Source of the DNA: Streptomyces aurantiacus
Lineage (GTDB): Bacteria; Actinomycetota; Actinomycetes; Streptomycetales; Streptomycetaceae
Assembly: GCF_027107535.1 (NCBI RefSeq)
Contig: NZ_CP114283.1
Location: 7,006,001-7,070,000, forward strand
DNA: 64,000 bases
Direction of reading: 5' to 3'
Under the pieces are notes generated by a model. That model did no database searches. It saw only the letters and a list, made by a program, of their open reading frames with translations, and was not told the origin of the DNA. This document shows, piece by piece, positions 1 through 15,709 of the stretch. How positions within the stretch are numbered: position 1 is the first letter of the stretch; the number at the start of each line of letters is the position of its first letter. A program made the translations under genes and the position numbers.

Positions 1-579
1 GTTCCTGAGGGTTCTGGTGCGCAGTTCGCTCGGGGCGAGGGCGAAGACCTCGCGGACCGTGTCGTTGAAGGTGCGGATCGAGGAGAAGCCCGCCGCGAAG
101 GCGATCTCGGCCATCGGGAGCGGTGTCGTCTCGATGAGCAGGCGTGCGGTCTGGGCGCGCTGGGCGCGGGCGAGGGCGAGTGGCCCGGCGCCCAGTTCGG
201 CGAGGAGCTGGCGTTCGACCTGCCGGGTGCTGTAGCCGAGGCGTGTGGCGAGCCCCGGCACGCCCTCGCGGTCCACGATCCCGTCGCCGATCAGCCGCAT
301 CGCGCGGGCCACCAGGTCGGCCCGCTGGTTCCACTCGGGCGAGCCGGGGCTGGTGTCGGGGCGGCAGCGCTTGCACGCCCGGAACCCGGCCTGCTGGCAG
401 GCGGCGGCGCTCGGGTAGAACGTCATGTTCTCCGGCTTCGGCGGCACCACAGGACAGCTGGGCCGGCAGTAGATCCGCGTGGTCAGGACCGCCGTGAAGA
501 ACCAGCCGTCGAAGCGGGCGTCCTTCGACCGGACGGCGCGCACGCAGCCCTCTGTATCGGTGTGCATCCCGTTCTGCAT
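1..579 (-). CDS. Ada-type methyl-acceptor/AraC regulator, 3' end outside window (probably Ada-AlkA fusion)
   Basis: The visible 193 codons encode an Ada N-terminal domain followed by an AraC-type helix-turn-helix. The four zinc cysteines of the Ada domain are present as YCRPSC and, about 30 residues on, CKRC. In the family, one of these cysteines takes a methyl group from DNA methylphosphotriesters and turns the protein into an activator of alkylation-repair genes. The AraC part (roughly residues 95-190) contains the TRQVERQL and FNDTVREVF helices. The reading frame is still open at position 1, so the C-terminus is missing. In actinomycetes this half is usually fused to an AlkA glycosylase, but that cannot be seen here. 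In-frame ATG starts exist at 591, 579 and 567; the two inner ones fit the usual short N-terminus best. It is transcribed away from the window and downstream of the PKS gene, with no obvious functional link. Confidence 0.85.
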   Translation of the reverse strand, partial: MQNGMHTDTEGCVRAVRSKDARFDGWFFTAVLTTRIYCRPSCPVVPPKPENMTFYPSAAACQQAGFRACKRCRPDTSPGSPEWNQRADLVARAMRLIGDGIVDREGVPGLATRLGYSTRQVERQLLAELGAGPLALARAQRAQTARLLIETTPLPMAEIAFAAGFSSIRTFNDTVREVFALAPSELRTRTLRN

Positions 580-720
580 GTGTCCCAGCATCGGCCATGG
601 TCACGGCGATGGCTGGCGAGAATCCGACATCTACCTGCGGTGGCCGCCCCGCCCCCGCCGCCCCGCCTGCCGGAGGTCGCCGCGGAGGCTGACGAGGCGC
701 CCCGCCCGCCCCGTCGCCAC

Positions 721-752
721 CGACTCACCGACTCACCGACTCACCGACTCAC
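721..752. repeat. Four perfect copies of an 8-bp tandem repeat (CGACTCAC)
   Basis: Four head-to-tail copies occupy positions 721-752 and a degenerate fifth copy follows. They lie just beyond the PKS stop codon, in the 176-bp gap before the Ada-type gene. The array is too short and has no spacers, so it looks like slippage-prone 3' DNA. I see no hairpin terminator in this gap. Confidence 0.8.
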
Positions 753-755
753 CGA

Positions 756-3700
756 TCATGATCCGCCCGGCTCACCATGATCCGCGCGGCTCAGGGATTC
801 GATCCAGGCACGGACTGCGGATGCCGTCGTGCCGGCGTGCTCCTGAAGCAGTGTCAGGTGGTCGCCCGGCACGTCCACGAGCTCGTGCGGCAGCGGCCAG
901 GAGGTGCGCCAGTCGTCGGCGTCGGGGTCCGCCGCCATCCGAGGGGTGGGCCGGGTGGCGCGTATCAGCAGGGTGGGGGTGTCGACCGGTTCCGGGTGCC
1001 AGTCCATGAAGATCCGGGTGTACGCCCCCATGGCCGCGGCACCGGTGTCCTCGTACAGGCGGGGCGCGACGGCGGCGGGCAGGGCCAGCAGCCAGTCCTT
1101 GCGGCTGTTGGAGTCGTCGATCAGGTAGGTGTCCAGCAGGATCTGGCCCGCCGGTGGCGTCCCGAGCGCTTCGAGCTGCCGGGTCACCGCGTGGGCGAGG
1201 GCGCCGCCCGTGGACGCCCCGACGAGCGCGAAGGGCCGATCGCCGACCTGCCGCAGCACGGTCTCTGCGTGCGTGCGGGCCAGTGCTTCCCGGTCGGCCG
1301 GGACTGCTCCGCCCGCGCCGAGGCCCGGGTGCGGCAGCTCCAGGACGTCCAGCTCACCGTCGAGACAGCGGTGGAAGCCGGCGAACTCCCCGCCGGGGAC
1401 CGGGAAGGGCGGATGGTGCCCGGCGAGGAAGACGACCACCGGCCGGTCGCGGGGGCCCTCGGCCCGGCGGACCGGGGGCAGGGCGTGGGCCCGGCTCTCC
1501 GCCGCCGTGAACGTCGGGAGGGCCAGGGAGGCGGAGACCAGCATGTGCATGCCGGCGGCCACCTCGCCCTTCGCGCAGAGCGCGCGGTAGAGCGCGGCGA
1601 GCGTCTGCGGGGGCCGCACGGAGGCCTCGTGACCGCGAGGCGTTGCCGGTGCCTGCGCCTGCGCCTGCGCCTGCGCCTGCGCCTGCGCCAGTGACTGACC
1701 CTGGGCCTGGGCCGTCATCGGGGTCTGCGTCCGGGACCCGGCTTCGCCCGTGCCGTCGCCGCGGCCGGTGACGGCAGCGGTCTCGGCGACAGTGGCGGTG
1801 GCGGTGGTTGTGCCAAGGCCGTGGCCGTCCCCGTCCCCGTCGCCCTCGCCCTCGCCCTCGGCCACGTCGGCGGTGAGCAGGTCGAGCAGATGCCGGGCGA
1901 GCGCGTGCGTCGTGGGGTGCTCGAACACCACCGACGCGGGCAGCCACAACCCCGTGGCCGTGGTCAGAGCGTTGCGGAGCTGGACCGCCATCAGGGAGTC
2001 GAAGCCCAGGTCGGCGAGGGGCTTCCCGGCCGGGAGCGCGTCGCCGTCGGGGTATCCGAGGGCCACGGCCACCGATCCACGCACCAGCTTCGCGAGCGCG
2101 GACTCCCGTTCCTCGTCGGGCAGTTCGGCCATCAGGTCGCGCCAGGCTCCCTGCTCCGCCGCCTCCCGCGCTCGTGCCCGGGTTCCGGCTCCGGATCCGG
2201 CGGCCGGGCGGCCTCCGCGCACCAACTGCCGCAGCAGCGGGGGGACGAGCCCGTCGCCGGACCGCAGAGCGGCCCGGTCGAGGAGGAGCGGCGCCAGCAA
2301 GGGCTCGCCGGTGCGCAGCGCCGCGTCGAACAGGGCCATGCCCTGTGCCGGGGAGAGCGCCCGCACCAGGTCGGGGGCCTGCGCGCCCGGCCGTTTCGGT
2401 CCGGCCTCGCGGAGCCGGGCCGCCATCCCGTCGCCGTGCTCCCACAGCCCCCACGCCAGGGAGACCGCGGGCAGGCCGAGGGAGGTGCGGTGGTGGGCGA
2501 GCGCGTCCAGGAAGGTGTTCGCCGCCGCGTAGTTGCCCTGGCCGGGCCGGCCGAGCAGTCCCGACGCCGAGGAGAACAGGACGAACGCCGAGAGATCCAG
2601 CTCGCGGGTCAGCTCGTGAAGGTGCCAGGCCGCGTCCACCTTCGGCCGCAGCACCGCCGCCATCCTGTCCGGGGTCAGCGAGTCGAGTACGCCGTCGTCG
2701 AGCACCCCTGCCGCGTGCACCACGGCGCTCAAGGGGGGCTCGCAGTGTGCGATCAGCGCGGCCAGCGCTGGACGGTCCGCCGCGTCGCACGCGACAACAC
2801 GCACATCGGCACCCAACTCTCCCAGCTGAGCGCGTAGTTGCTCGGCGCCCGGTGCCTGCGGGCCCCGTCGTCCGGTGAGCAGCAGGTCCCGTACGCCGTG
2901 CTCGGTGACCAGATGCCGGGCCAGTTCGGCGCCCAGCGCGCCCGTGCCTCCGGTGATGAGTACGGTGCCGTCCTGACCGAACGTGCCTCTCCCGTGCGGT
3001 TTCGCGATGGCCCTGGCCAGTCGGGGTACCGTCAACCGTCCCTTCCGGATGGCCACTTGGGGTTCGCCGGAGGCCGTCGCCGCGGGGAGCAGCCGCAGCG
3101 ACTCGGGCCGCCCGTCCACGTCGGCCAGGACGACGCGGCCGGGCATCTCCGACTGGGCCGCACGCACCAGTCCCCACACGGCGGCGCCCGCGAGGTCCGG
3201 GACCGGGGCGGTGGCCTCCCGCGTGACCACGAGCAGCCGTGACGGCGCCGTGCCCTGCTCGCGCTGCCAGTTCTGCAGTGCCTCCAGGACCCTGCCGGTC
3301 AGTCGGTGCGCGGCCGCCACCGGATCGGGTTCGTCCGCGGGGGTGACGGCCGTGAGGACCACGACGGCGGGCGTGAGCCGGTTGCTCACTGCCGGGATGT
3401 ACGCGCGGAGGTCCAGTTCGTCCGGGCCGAGTACCGTCCAGCCCTCGCTGTCCGGATCGTCGGGCGGGTCGACGGGCACGGTGACCGGGTTCCAGTCGAG
3501 CCGCAGCAGGGCGCGCCGCACCACTTCGTCGGCGGTGTCCGGCCTTCCGGCCGGGAGTTCCCGGGTGACCAGCGACTCGACCACGGCCACCGGACGCCCC
3601 GCCGTGTCGGCGAGCGTCACCGTGACAGCTCCCGGTCCCGTCGGCGTCAGCCGCACCCTCGTCGCGGTTGCCCCTTGGGCGTACAGCCGCACACCGCTCC

Positions 3701-6700
3701 ACGCGAACGGCAACCGTACGGAACGGGCACCGGGCTCGGGCGCGGGCTCGGCGAGGAGCCCGATGTGCACGGCCGCGTCCAGCAGTGCCGGATGAATGCC
3801 GAAACGTGCGGCGCCCGGGACCTGTCCCTCCGGGAGTGCGACCTCGGCGAAGAGTTCCGTTCCCCTCCGCCAGAGGGCATCGGCGCCCTGGAAGGCGGGC
3901 CCGTAACTGATGTCGGCGTCGGCCAACGTCTCGTACGCGTCGGTGAGTTCTACTTCGACCGCTCCTTCGGGCGGCCACACGCTCAGGTCGCTCTCCGGTG
4001 CGTCCGCCGCCGGGGGCGGTGCGCTGAGGGCTCCCGTCGCGTGCCGGGTCCAGCCCGTCTTCGACCCGCCCGGCTCCGCCGACTCTTCCGCCCCTTCCGT
4101 CTCCTCCTCCGTCGCTTGCTCCCCCGTCATATCGTCGGGTCGGGCGTAGATGTCGACGGACCGCCTGCCGGAGTCGCTCCCCGGCCCGACGACGACCTGG
4201 ACCCGTGCTCCGGTGCTGCCGGACAGCACGAGCGGTGCCACGACGACCAGTTCGTCCAGGAGGCCGCAGCCGACCTCGTCACCGGCGTGGACGGCCATCT
4301 CCACGAGGGCCGTCGCGGGGACCAGTACCCTCCCGGCGATCACATGGTCGCCGAGCCAGGGCTGTGCGTCCGTGGAGAGCCGCCCGGACAGCACCGTCCG
4401 GTCCGTGTCCGGCACCGTGAACGCCGGGCCGAGCAGCGGATGCCCCTGCGCGTCGGCCGAGGCCCTGGTGTCCTTGCGGGTCGCGTCCAGCCAGTACCGA
4501 CGACGCTGGAAGGCGTACGTGGGCAGATCGACGCGCCGCGCCCCGGTGTCCGCGAGCGCCGCGGCCCAGTCGACGGCGGCACCGCGTACATGCAGCCGGG
4601 CCACGGCTCGGAGCAGTGACGCGGATTCCCGTGGGCCGGCCGCGGCCGACGCCCGCTCGACGGCCGCGACGCACTCGGCGGACCCGCCGTCGGCGCCGGG
4701 CGACAGCGACAGGACGTCCGCCGCCGCGGCGGTGAGTACGGGTCCGGGGCCGAGTTCCAGGAAGGCCCCGGTGTCCTCCTTCTCCCGCAGCCACCGCACG
4801 GCGTCCGCGAAGCGCACCGGCTGCCGGGCGTGCCGTACCCAGTACTCGGCAGAGCAGAGTTCCCCGGCCGCCGGGTCGGCCGGTCGGCCCGACACGGTCG
4901 AGATCACCGGGAGGTGAGGTGTCCGGTACGTCAACCCGCTTGCGACGCGGTGGAATTCGTCCAGCATCGGTTCGACCAGCGGCGAGTGGAAGGCATGGCT
5001 CACCCGCAGCCGCACGGGCCTGAGTCCGCGTGCCGCGAACGTGTCCGCGACGGCGAGGACGGCGTCCCGGGCGCCGGACACCACCACGGACCGCGGCCCG
5101 TTCACCGAGGCGATGGCGACCCGGTCCAGGACACCCAGGTCGGCCAGCACGGCGGCCGCCTCGGCTTCGGCCGCGGGCAGCGCGACCATCGCGCCACCGT
5201 CCGGCAGGGCCTGCATCAACCGGCCGCGGGCAGCGACCAGTTCGGCCGCGTCGGGCAGGTCCAGCACCCCGACGACGTGTGCCGCCGCCAGCTCCCCGAC
5301 GGAGTGTCCGGCCAGGAAGTGGGGCCGTACGCCCCAGGATTCGAGCAGCCGGAACAGCGCGACCTCGAAGGCGAACAACGCGGCCTGTGTGAAGTCGGTG
5401 CGGTCGAGCAGCGCGGCTTCGGGTGAGCCGTCCCGCGCGAACACCACGGACCGCAACGGACGTTCGAAGCGGCTGTCGAGCGCCTGGCACACGTCGTCGA
5501 AGGCGGCGGCGAATGCCGGGTGGGCGGTACTCAAGTCCGCGCCCATGCCCAGGCGTTGGGCGCCCTGACCCGCGAACAGGAACGCCGTGCGGAGGCCGGT
5601 GTCGGCGAGGCCCGTCACAGTGTCCCCGGCATGGTCGCCCCGGGCGAGCGCCCGGAGCGCGGGCAGTACGTGTTCACCGGCCGGCACCGAAGCGCGGTGC
5701 GTGAGGGCCGGCCTCGTCACGGCGAGCGAGAAGGCGATGTCGGCCGAGTCCGCGGGCGAGAGGCCGGGCCGGCCCGTGATCCGGGCCGCCAGCCGTCGGG
5801 CCTGGGCACGCAGGGCGGGCTCGTCGGCTCCGGAGAGCAGCCAGGGCAGCTCCGTGTCCACGGTCGGCCGGGGGTGCGTCGGGTGGGCGGGAGCCTCTTC
5901 CAGGATCACGTGGGCGTTGGTCCCGCCGATGCCGAACGCCGACACGCCCGCCCGGCGCGGTCGGTCCGACGACGGCCAGGGCCGGGCCTCGGTCAGCAGT
6001 TCCACCCGGCCGGAGGACCATCCCACGTGGGGTGACGGTGTGTCGGCGTGCAGCGTCGCGGGCAGTCGCCCGTGCCGCATGGCCTGCACCATCTTGATGA
6101 CACCGGCGACTCCCGCGGCCGCCTGGGTGTGCCCGAGGTTGGACTTCACCGAGCCCAGCCAGAGCGGCTGCCTCTCCGGGGGCCGCCCCTGTCCGTACGT
6201 GGCCAGCAGGGCGGTCGCCTCGATCGGGTCGCCCAGCATGGTGCCGGTCCCGTGCCCCTCCACCGCGTCGACGTCGCTGCCGCGAAGGCCCGCATCCGCC
6301 AACGCCCCTTCGATGAGGCGCTGTTGAGCCTGGCCGTTGGGCGCGGTGAGTCCGTTGGAGGCCCCGTCGGAGTTGACCGCGGAACCGCGCAGGACCGCGA
6401 GCACCGGGTGGCCGTTGCGCCGGGCGTCGGACAGCCGCTCGAGGAGGACGAGCCCCGCTCCCTCCCCCCAGCCGGTGCCGTCCGCCGACGCCGAGAACGA
6501 CTTGCAGCGGCCGTCGGGCGACAGACCGCGTTGTCTGCTGAACATGGTGAACGACCGTGGGGTCGCCATCACGGTGACGCCACCGGCAACGGCCATCGAG
6601 CACTCGCCCGCGCGCAGCGCCCGCGCCGCCCAGTGCAGCGACACCAGTGAGGACGAGCACGCGGTGTCGACGGTGATGGCCGGACCGCGAAGCCCGTACG

Positions 6701-9296
6701 TGTACGCGATCCGGCCGGACGCCACGCTGCCGGCCGAGCCGAGGCCGAGGTGCGCCTCCAACTCGTGGGGCCCGGTGCCGAATCGGTCCGCGTAGTCGGC
6801 GTACATCACCCCGACGAACACGCCCGTGTCGCTGTCGCGCAGGGACGCCGGATCGATGCCTGCGCGCTCCCAGACCTCCCAGGAGGTCTCCAGCAACAGG
6901 CGCTGCTGCGGGTCCATGGCCAGCGCCTCGCGCGGCGAGATACCGAACAGGCCCGCGTCGAACTCGGCCGCCCCGTGCAGGAATCCACCGCTGCGGGCGT
7001 ACGACGTGCCCAGGTGGTCCGGATCCGGGTCGTACAGGGCGTCCAGGTCCCAGCCCCGGTCGGCCGGGAAGTCAGAGACGGCGTCCCGGCCTTCGGAGAC
7101 CAGCCGCCACAGGTCCTCGGGGGACTGGACGTCTCCGGGGTAGCGGCAGGCCATCGAGACCACGACCACCGGGTCGTCCTCCTCGTCGGCCCGTCCGGTC
7201 CCTGCTGTGCGTCCGGCCTCGGCGCGCCGGCCGTCGGGGGCGGGCGGGCCTCCGTGCTCGACGGCGAGGAGTGCGCTCCGCAGGTGGCGGGCCACGTCGG
7301 CGGGAGTGGGGTGGTCGAAGACGAGGGTCGTCGGCAGCCTCAGTCCGGTGGCCTCGCTCAGCCGCTCGATCAGCGTGACGGCACCGAGGGAGGTGAGTCC
7401 CAGGTCGGTGAAGGGGCGGTCCGCGTCACGCCGTTCGTACGGCCGGTCTCCGCCGGCCTCCGCGGTCACGGACAGCACGGTCTCCCGGAGCAGGCGCTCG
7501 CTCTCCTCCGGCGGGAGGGAGGCCAGCCGCTCACGCAGCGCGTGGGCCCCCGTGGGACCGCGGCCCGCCATGTCGGAGCCCGCCGCACCGGAGACCGCCG
7601 CGTCAGAAGCCGCCGCACCAGTGGCCATCGACGGCATGGCAGGGGTCACGGACGCCCTGGCGGGGTCGGCCGCGCCGGGCGTCCAGCGCGTGAAACGGAG
7701 GTCGGGCGCCGGCCGGGCCAGGCCCGTCACGACGGCGTGCCGGACGATCTTCCCGGAGGGCGTACGGGGCACCGCGGCGATCTCGTGGATCTCCGCGGGG
7801 ACCTTGTGGTCGGACAGGAGCGTGCGGCAGGTCCGCAGGACGCGGCGCGGGTCGAGTCCGCCGGGCCCGGGCACCACGAAGGCCACCGGGATCTCGCCGA
7901 GGATGTCGTGCGGGGCACCCACCACGACGGCGTCGGCCACTCCGGGGCAGCTCAGCAGGGCCTGTTCGATCTCCGTGGGGTGGATGTTCTCGCCGCCCCT
8001 GATGATCAGTTCGCTGACCCGGCCGGTGAGGGTGAGCAGGCCGTGCTCGGCCCGCCGGGCCAGGTCTCCCGTGCGGTACCAGCCGTCCTTCAGCGCGGCC
8101 GCGGTCGCCTCGGGCTGGTTGTGGTAGCCGGTCATGAGCCCCGGCCCGCGGACCCACACCTCGCCCTCGTCGCCGTCGGGGACGTCGTGCCCGGAGTGCG
8201 GGTCGACCAGCCGTACGTCCACCCCGGGCACCGGCGTTCCGCACGAACCGTCCGCCCGTGGCCCGCCCGGCCGGTTCACGGCGATCATGCCGCAGGTCTC
8301 GGTGGAGCCGTACGCGTCCAGCAGGGGCGCTCCGAGCACCTCCTCGACGGCCCGGCGCAACGAGGGCGGACTCGGCGCGCCCGCGACCACGCACCGCCGC
8401 GGCCCGGACCGCGGGGAACGGGCGGTCTCGCCCGCCGCCGCCACCAGCCGGTGGTAGGTGGCGGGGACACCGGCCAGCATCGTTAACGGCCCTTCCGGCT
8501 GTTCGTACGCCTCGTCCAGTACGCGCAACAGCCCACCGGACGGGAGGAGTTCGCCGGTGATGTGTGCGCTCGCCCCGGTGGCGACGACGCCCAGCACGGC
8601 GAGCGAGTGCCCGAAACTGTGGAACAGCGGGAGCGGCCACAGCAGCCTGTCCCCCGCCGACAGCCCGAAGATCGGCGCATAGCAGGCCTGCACCGACCAG
8701 AGTGCGGCGCGCTGCGTGGACACAACCCCCTTGGGCCGGTGGGTGGTTCCGGAGGTGTAGAGCAGCCAGGCCGGCTCGTCGAGTCCGAGGTCGTCGCGAG
8801 CCGGTCGCACGTCCACGCCCTCGACCGCGCCCTCGACGGCGGCGTCGAAGAGTACGGTTCCGGCGGGCGCGTCCACCGGTACCGGACCGGGCCCGGTGAA
8901 CATCACCCGCAGATGACTGAATGCGGCGCCGGGCCGGGCCAGTTGGTCGGCGTGGGCCTGGTCCGTGATGACCGCCGAAGCGCCGCTGTCCGTGAGCAGG
9001 TGGGTGAGCTCGGCGTCGGACGAGCGGGGGTTCAGCAGTACACCTGTCCCGCTCGCCCGGGTGATCGCGAGGCAACTCTCCACCAGCTCGACGCAGTTGC
9101 CGAGGAGGACGGCGACCCGTTCGCCCCGCAGGAGCCCCGCACCGGCCAGATGTCCGGCCAGCCTGCCTGTGCGGCGCTCCAGTTCGGCGTAGGTCACGCC
9201 TCGCGCGGAGTCCGAGAACGCGATCCGGTCCGCCGCCGCTTCGGCATGTCGCTTCAGCAACTCCGGCAGCGGCCGGATCAGTTCGTCGTGCACCAT
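756..9296 (-). CDS. Single-module type I polyketide synthase with loading acyl ligase and thioesterase
   Basis: The 2846-residue protein is a complete mini assembly line. An acyl-CoA-ligase-type loading domain spans residues 1-530 ([15 protein letters not shown], final SGKIVRH). ACP1 follows (serine near 634 in LGLTSL), then KS (709-1130; cysteine near 877 in DTACSSS, plus both histidines), AT (GHSVGE near 1329), DH ([10 protein letters not shown] near 1649), KR (nucleotide loop near 2113, SSASG, NYAAAN), ACP2 (GFDSL near 2434) and TE (GASTGG near 2690, late GDHLTLL histidine). HAFH in the AT predicts malonyl-CoA, and LDD in the KR predicts a B-type reduction. By family logic it activates a carboxylic acid, extends it once, reduces and dehydrates, and releases a 2-enoic acid; the starter is unknown. 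Codon 271 is TTA, so translation probably needs bldA tRNA. No tailoring, transport or regulatory genes adjoin it. Confidence 0.95.
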   Translation of the reverse strand: MVHDELIRPLPELLKRHAEAAADRIAFSDSARGVTYAELERRTGRLAGHLAGAGLLRGERVAVLLGNCVELVESCLAITRASGTGVLLNPRSSDAELTHLLTDSGASAVITDQAHADQLARPGAAFSHLRVMFTGPGPVPVDAPAGTVLFDAAVEGAVEGVDVRPARDDLGLDEPAWLLYTSGTTHRPKGVVSTQRAALWSVQACYAPIFGLSAGDRLLWPLPLFHSFGHSLAVLGVVATGASAHITGELLPSGGLLRVLDEAYEQPEGPLTMLAGVPATYHRLVAAAGETARSPRSGPRRCVVAGAPSPPSLRRAVEEVLGAPLLDAYGSTETCGMIAVNRPGGPRADGSCGTPVPGVDVRLVDPHSGHDVPDGDEGEVWVRGPGLMTGYHNQPEATAAALKDGWYRTGDLARRAEHGLLTLTGRVSELIIRGGENIHPTEIEQALLSCPGVADAVVVGAPHDILGEIPVAFVVPGPGGLDPRRVLRTCRTLLSDHKVPAEIHEIAAVPRTPSGKIVRHAVVTGLARPAPDLRFTRWTPGAADPARASVTPAMPSMATGAAASDAAVSGAAGSDMAGRGPTGAHALRERLASLPPEESERLLRETVLSVTAEAGGDRPYERRDADRPFTDLGLTSLGAVTLIERLSEATGLRLPTTLVFDHPTPADVARHLRSALLAVEHGGPPAPDGRRAEAGRTAGTGRADEEDDPVVVVSMACRYPGDVQSPEDLWRLVSEGRDAVSDFPADRGWDLDALYDPDPDHLGTSYARSGGFLHGAAEFDAGLFGISPREALAMDPQQRLLLETSWEVWERAGIDPASLRDSDTGVFVGVMYADYADRFGTGPHELEAHLGLGSAGSVASGRIAYTYGLRGPAITVDTACSSSLVSLHWAARALRAGECSMAVAGGVTVMATPRSFTMFSRQRGLSPDGRCKSFSASADGTGWGEGAGLVLLERLSDARRNGHPVLAVLRGSAVNSDGASNGLTAPNGQAQQRLIEGALADAGLRGSDVDAVEGHGTGTMLGDPIEATALLATYGQGRPPERQPLWLGSVKSNLGHTQAAAGVAGVIKMVQAMRHGRLPATLHADTPSPHVGWSSGRVELLTEARPWPSSDRPRRAGVSAFGIGGTNAHVILEEAPAHPTHPRPTVDTELPWLLSGADEPALRAQARRLAARITGRPGLSPADSADIAFSLAVTRPALTHRASVPAGEHVLPALRALARGDHAGDTVTGLADTGLRTAFLFAGQGAQRLGMGADLSTAHPAFAAAFDDVCQALDSRFERPLRSVVFARDGSPEAALLDRTDFTQAALFAFEVALFRLLESWGVRPHFLAGHSVGELAAAHVVGVLDLPDAAELVAARGRLMQALPDGGAMVALPAAEAEAAAVLADLGVLDRVAIASVNGPRSVVVSGARDAVLAVADTFAARGLRPVRLRVSHAFHSPLVEPMLDEFHRVASGLTYRTPHLPVISTVSGRPADPAAGELCSAEYWVRHARQPVRFADAVRWLREKEDTGAFLELGPGPVLTAAAADVLSLSPGADGGSAECVAAVERASAAAGPRESASLLRAVARLHVRGAAVDWAAALADTGARRVDLPTYAFQRRRYWLDATRKDTRASADAQGHPLLGPAFTVPDTDRTVLSGRLSTDAQPWLGDHVIAGRVLVPATALVEMAVHAGDEVGCGLLDELVVVAPLVLSGSTGARVQVVVGPGSDSGRRSVDIYARPDDMTGEQATEEETEGAEESAEPGGSKTGWTRHATGALSAPPPAADAPESDLSVWPPEGAVEVELTDAYETLADADISYGPAFQGADALWRRGTELFAEVALPEGQVPGAARFGIHPALLDAAVHIGLLAEPAPEPGARSVRLPFAWSGVRLYAQGATATRVRLTPTGPGAVTVTLADTAGRPVAVVESLVTRELPAGRPDTADEVVRRALLRLDWNPVTVPVDPPDDPDSEGWTVLGPDELDLRAYIPAVSNRLTPAVVVLTAVTPADEPDPVAAAHRLTGRVLEALQNWQREQGTAPSRLLVVTREATAPVPDLAGAAVWGLVRAAQSEMPGRVVLADVDGRPESLRLLPAATASGEPQVAIRKGRLTVPRLARAIAKPHGRGTFGQDGTVLITGGTGALGAELARHLVTEHGVRDLLLTGRRGPQAPGAEQLRAQLGELGADVRVVACDAADRPALAALIAHCEPPLSAVVHAAGVLDDGVLDSLTPDRMAAVLRPKVDAAWHLHELTRELDLSAFVLFSSASGLLGRPGQGNYAAANTFLDALAHHRTSLGLPAVSLAWGLWEHGDGMAARLREAGPKRPGAQAPDLVRALSPAQGMALFDAALRTGEPLLAPLLLDRAALRSGDGLVPPLLRQLVRGGRPAAGSGAGTRARAREAAEQGAWRDLMAELPDEERESALAKLVRGSVAVALGYPDGDALPAGKPLADLGFDSLMAVQLRNALTTATGLWLPASVVFEHPTTHALARHLLDLLTADVAEGEGEGDGDGDGHGLGTTTATATVAETAAVTGRGDGTGEAGSRTQTPMTAQAQGQSLAQAQAQAQAQAQAPATPRGHEASVRPPQTLAALYRALCAKGEVAAGMHMLVSASLALPTFTAAESRAHALPPVRRAEGPRDRPVVVFLAGHHPPFPVPGGEFAGFHRCLDGELDVLELPHPGLGAGGAVPADREALARTHAETVLRQVGDRPFALVGASTGGALAHAVTRQLEALGTPPAGQILLDTYLIDDSNSRKDWLLALPAAVAPRLYEDTGAAAMGAYTRIFMDWHPEPVDTPTLLIRATRPTPRMAADPDADDWRTSWPLPHELVDVPGDHLTLLQEHAGTTASAVRAWIESLSRADHGEPGGS
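1651..1686. repeat. Hexanucleotide tract GCCTGC x6 inside the PKS linker
   Basis: Six perfect GCCTGC units encode an alternating Gln-Ala run between ACP2 and the thioesterase. A second hexamer-rich stretch near 1825-1860 encodes alternating Gly-Glu and Gly-Asp in the same linker. Both are in frame, so copy-number change would alter only the length of a flexible tether. Confidence 0.9.
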
Positions 9297-9422
9297 GTCC
9301 CCCCACCCGTACGGTCCCCGCGCTGTCGTCCCCCGACGGGGGCGAGCCTACGTCGCACCGAACGCAAGATCGAAAGACGCGGGGCCCGGACGGTGGGCGT
9401 GTCGCCGCCCGGCGGGCGTGCC

Positions 9423-13460
<4,038 letters not shown>

Positions 13461-13695
13461 GGTCAGAATGCGACTGCTGAGGACAAAGGCACCTGGTGAG
13501 CCACGGAAAACCCTAAGACCCGAACACAATCGGAGCAAGATCCCTGTCGGACTTTGTGTGTTCCTGAGGACCGGTGGGTGCGGGGTACCAGAAGCGGTGG
13601 GGTGCGGGGCATCCGGCGCGAGGGTGCAGGACATCCGGAGCGCGAGACACGGGGCACCCGCCCCGGTCCTCTCCCGCGAGGCTCTCCCCGTCCGG

Positions 13696-14205
13696 TCAGC
13701 GCACCTGCGCGGCGAACGCCTCGTACGCCTGCTCGTCGAAGAGGACGAACCTGACCTCGGCCACCGCCGTCTCCGTGTCCCGCACCGTCCGGACCGCGAT
13801 ACGGGCGGCGTCGTCCATCGGCCATCCGTAGATGCCCGCGGAGACGGCCGGGAACGCGACGGTCCGCGCGCCCAGTTCACCGGCGACACGCAGCGACTCC
13901 CGGTAGCAGGAGGCCAGCAGCCCGGAGCGGTCCTCGCTCCGGCTGAACACGGGACCGACCGTGTGGATCACCCAGCGAGCGTCCAGCCTTCCGGCGGTGG
14001 TGGCGACTGCCTGGCCCGTCCGCAGGCCCTTGCCGTACTGAGCGGCGCGGAGCCTGCGGCACTCGGCGAGGATCTCGGGGCCGCCGCGCCGGTGGATGGC
14101 GCCGTCCACACCTCCGCCGCCGAGCAGGGAGGAGTTCGCGGCGTTGACGATCGCGTCCACGCTCTGCCGCGTGATGTCGCCCAGGACGAGTTCGACGGCG
14201 GTCAT
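13696..14205 (-). CDS. Macro-domain protein (ADP-ribose/O-acetyl-ADP-ribose hydrolase type)
   Basis: The 169-residue protein is a single macro domain. The N-terminal [23 protein letters not shown] block and the later SAGIYGWP loop are the ADP-ribose-binding signatures of the YmdB/MacroD class, which removes the acetyl group from O-acetyl-ADP-ribose or ADP-ribose from acidic residues. Catalysis in this class needs the asparagine and aspartate of that first block, and both are present. The start at 14205 is fixed by a 4-bp ATGA overlap with the stop of the upstream FAD-oxidoreductase gene, so the two are translationally coupled. The reason for that pairing is not obvious. The protein has no signal or membrane segment and should be cytoplasmic. 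Confidence 0.92.
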   Translation of the reverse strand: MTAVELVLGDITRQSVDAIVNAANSSLLGGGGVDGAIHRRGGPEILAECRRLRAAQYGKGLRTGQAVATTAGRLDARWVIHTVGPVFSRSEDRSGLLASCYRESLRVAGELGARTVAFPAVSAGIYGWPMDDAARIAVRTVRDTETAVAEVRFVLFDEQAYEAFAAQVR

Positions 14206-15620
14206 GTCTGGCGCAGCCGCTTCCACACGGCCTTGGCGGCGTTGTGCCCGGACATGCCGTGCACGCCCGGGCCGGGCGGCGTGGCCGAGGAGCAGATGTA
14301 GATCGCCGGGTGCGGGGTGCCGTACGGGAACAGCGACAGCTTGGGGCGCAGCAGAAGCTGCAGGCCGGAGGCGGCGCCGCAGCCGATGTCACCGCCCACG
14401 TAGTTGGCGTTGCGGGCGGCGAGTTCGGGCGGGCCCGCCGTGGCCCGGGCGAGGACGCGGTCGCGGAAGCCGGGCGCGAACCGCTCCAGCTGGCGCTCGA
14501 TCACGTCCGTGAGGTCGCCGTTCCAGCCGCTCGGGACATGGCCGTACGCCCAGAACACGTGCTTGCCGTCCGGCGCCCGGGACGGGTCGACGACACTGGG
14601 CTGCACGGTGATCAGGAACGGCGCGTCCGGGGCCCGGCCCTCGCGGGAGGCCGCGCGCAGGGCACCCCGGATCTCGGCGCTGTCCGCGCCGACCTGCACC
14701 GTGCCGGCCGTGCGGGGCTCCTTCGCGGTCCACGGCACCGGCCCGTCGAGGGCGTAGTCGATCTTGAAGACGCCCGCCCCGTACCGGTACCTCTCGTAGT
14801 AGCGCCCGAAGCCCGCGATCCGGCTCAGCGCGGTGGGCGAGGTGTCGAAGACGTACGCGCGCGCGGGAGGCAGGTCGTCGAGGCGCTTGACCTCGTAGTC
14901 GGTGTGGACGGTGCCGCCCAGGTCCTTGAGGTACGCGGCGAGCGCGTCGGAGATCGCCTGGGATCCGCCGCGGGCGACGGGCCAGCCCCGGGCGTGCGCG
15001 GCCAGCGCGAAGACGAGGCCGACGGCGCCGGTGGCGAGGCCGTCGAGCGGGGACATGACGTGCGCGACGAGCCCGGCGAACAGCGCTTTGGCCCGCTCGT
15101 CGCGGAACCTGCGCATCAGCCAGGTCGAGGGCGGCAGTCCGACCAGGCCGAAGCGGGCGAGGGTGACCGGGTCGCGCGGCAGCGCGCTGAGCGGCAGGGA
15201 CATGAAGTCCCGTACGAGCGTGTCCCATTGCGGGAGGAAGGGCTCGACGAGCCTGCGGTACGTGCCCGCGTCGCGCGGTCCGAACGAGGCCGCCGTCTCG
15301 GCCACGGACCGCGACAGCACGGCCGCCGTGCCGTCCAGGAAGGGATGGGCCATGGGCAGTTCGGGCTGGAGCCATTCCAGGCCGTACCGTCCGAGGGGCA
15401 TCGCCCGGAAGGCGGGAGAGCCGGCGCCCAGGGGATGCGCGGCCGAACACGGGTCGTGCCGGAAGCCGGGCAGGGTCAGCTCCTCGGTGCGCGCGCCTCC
15501 CCCGACGGTGTCGCGCGCTTCGAAGACGGCCACGGAGAAGCCTCGGCGGGCCAGCTCCACGGCAGCCGTCAGTCCGTTCGGTCCCGCACCCACCACGACG
15601 GCATCGAGCATCGACGGCAC
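14202..15620 (-). CDS. FAD-dependent oxidoreductase of the phytoene-desaturase-like (PYROXD2/CrtI) superfamily
   Basis: This 472-residue flavoprotein opens with a dinucleotide fold ([13 protein letters not shown], followed by [14 protein letters not shown]) and closes with the [17 protein letters not shown] block typical of CrtI-like amine oxidase/desaturase relatives. A GTG start at 15620 follows GGAG by 7 bases. No carotenoid genes (crtB, crtE, crtY) are nearby, so the substrate cannot be stated; the closest general family is NAD(P)/FAD oxidoreductases of the PYROXD2 kind. Its stop overlaps the macro-domain gene start by 4 bp. Expected location is cytoplasmic or loosely membrane-associated. 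Confidence 0.88.
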   Translation of the reverse strand: MPSMLDAVVVGAGPNGLTAAVELARRGFSVAVFEARDTVGGGARTEELTLPGFRHDPCSAAHPLGAGSPAFRAMPLGRYGLEWLQPELPMAHPFLDGTAAVLSRSVAETAASFGPRDAGTYRRLVEPFLPQWDTLVRDFMSLPLSALPRDPVTLARFGLVGLPPSTWLMRRFRDERAKALFAGLVAHVMSPLDGLATGAVGLVFALAAHARGWPVARGGSQAISDALAAYLKDLGGTVHTDYEVKRLDDLPPARAYVFDTSPTALSRIAGFGRYYERYRYGAGVFKIDYALDGPVPWTAKEPRTAGTVQVGADSAEIRGALRAASREGRAPDAPFLITVQPSVVDPSRAPDGKHVFWAYGHVPSGWNGDLTDVIERQLERFAPGFRDRVLARATAGPPELAARNANYVGGDIGCGAASGLQLLLRPKLSLFPYGTPHPAIYICSSATPPGPGVHGMSGHNAAKAVWKRLRQT

Positions 15621-15709
15621 CTTCGGACTCCTTTGTCAGCCGATGGCCACTGGGGGTCAGGATATGCCGGGCCTCCGGCGGCCCCGTCCCGGCCCCGCGC
15701 CGCCCCGGA

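Noticed and set aside
721..752. Tandem 8-bp repeats considered as a CRISPR array
   Set aside because: The units are contiguous, only 8 bp long and have no spacers; no cas genes are present.
14202..15620. Calling the FAD oxidoreductase a carotenoid phytoene desaturase
   Set aside because: There are no other crt genes nearby and the superfamily includes many non-carotenoid enzymes.
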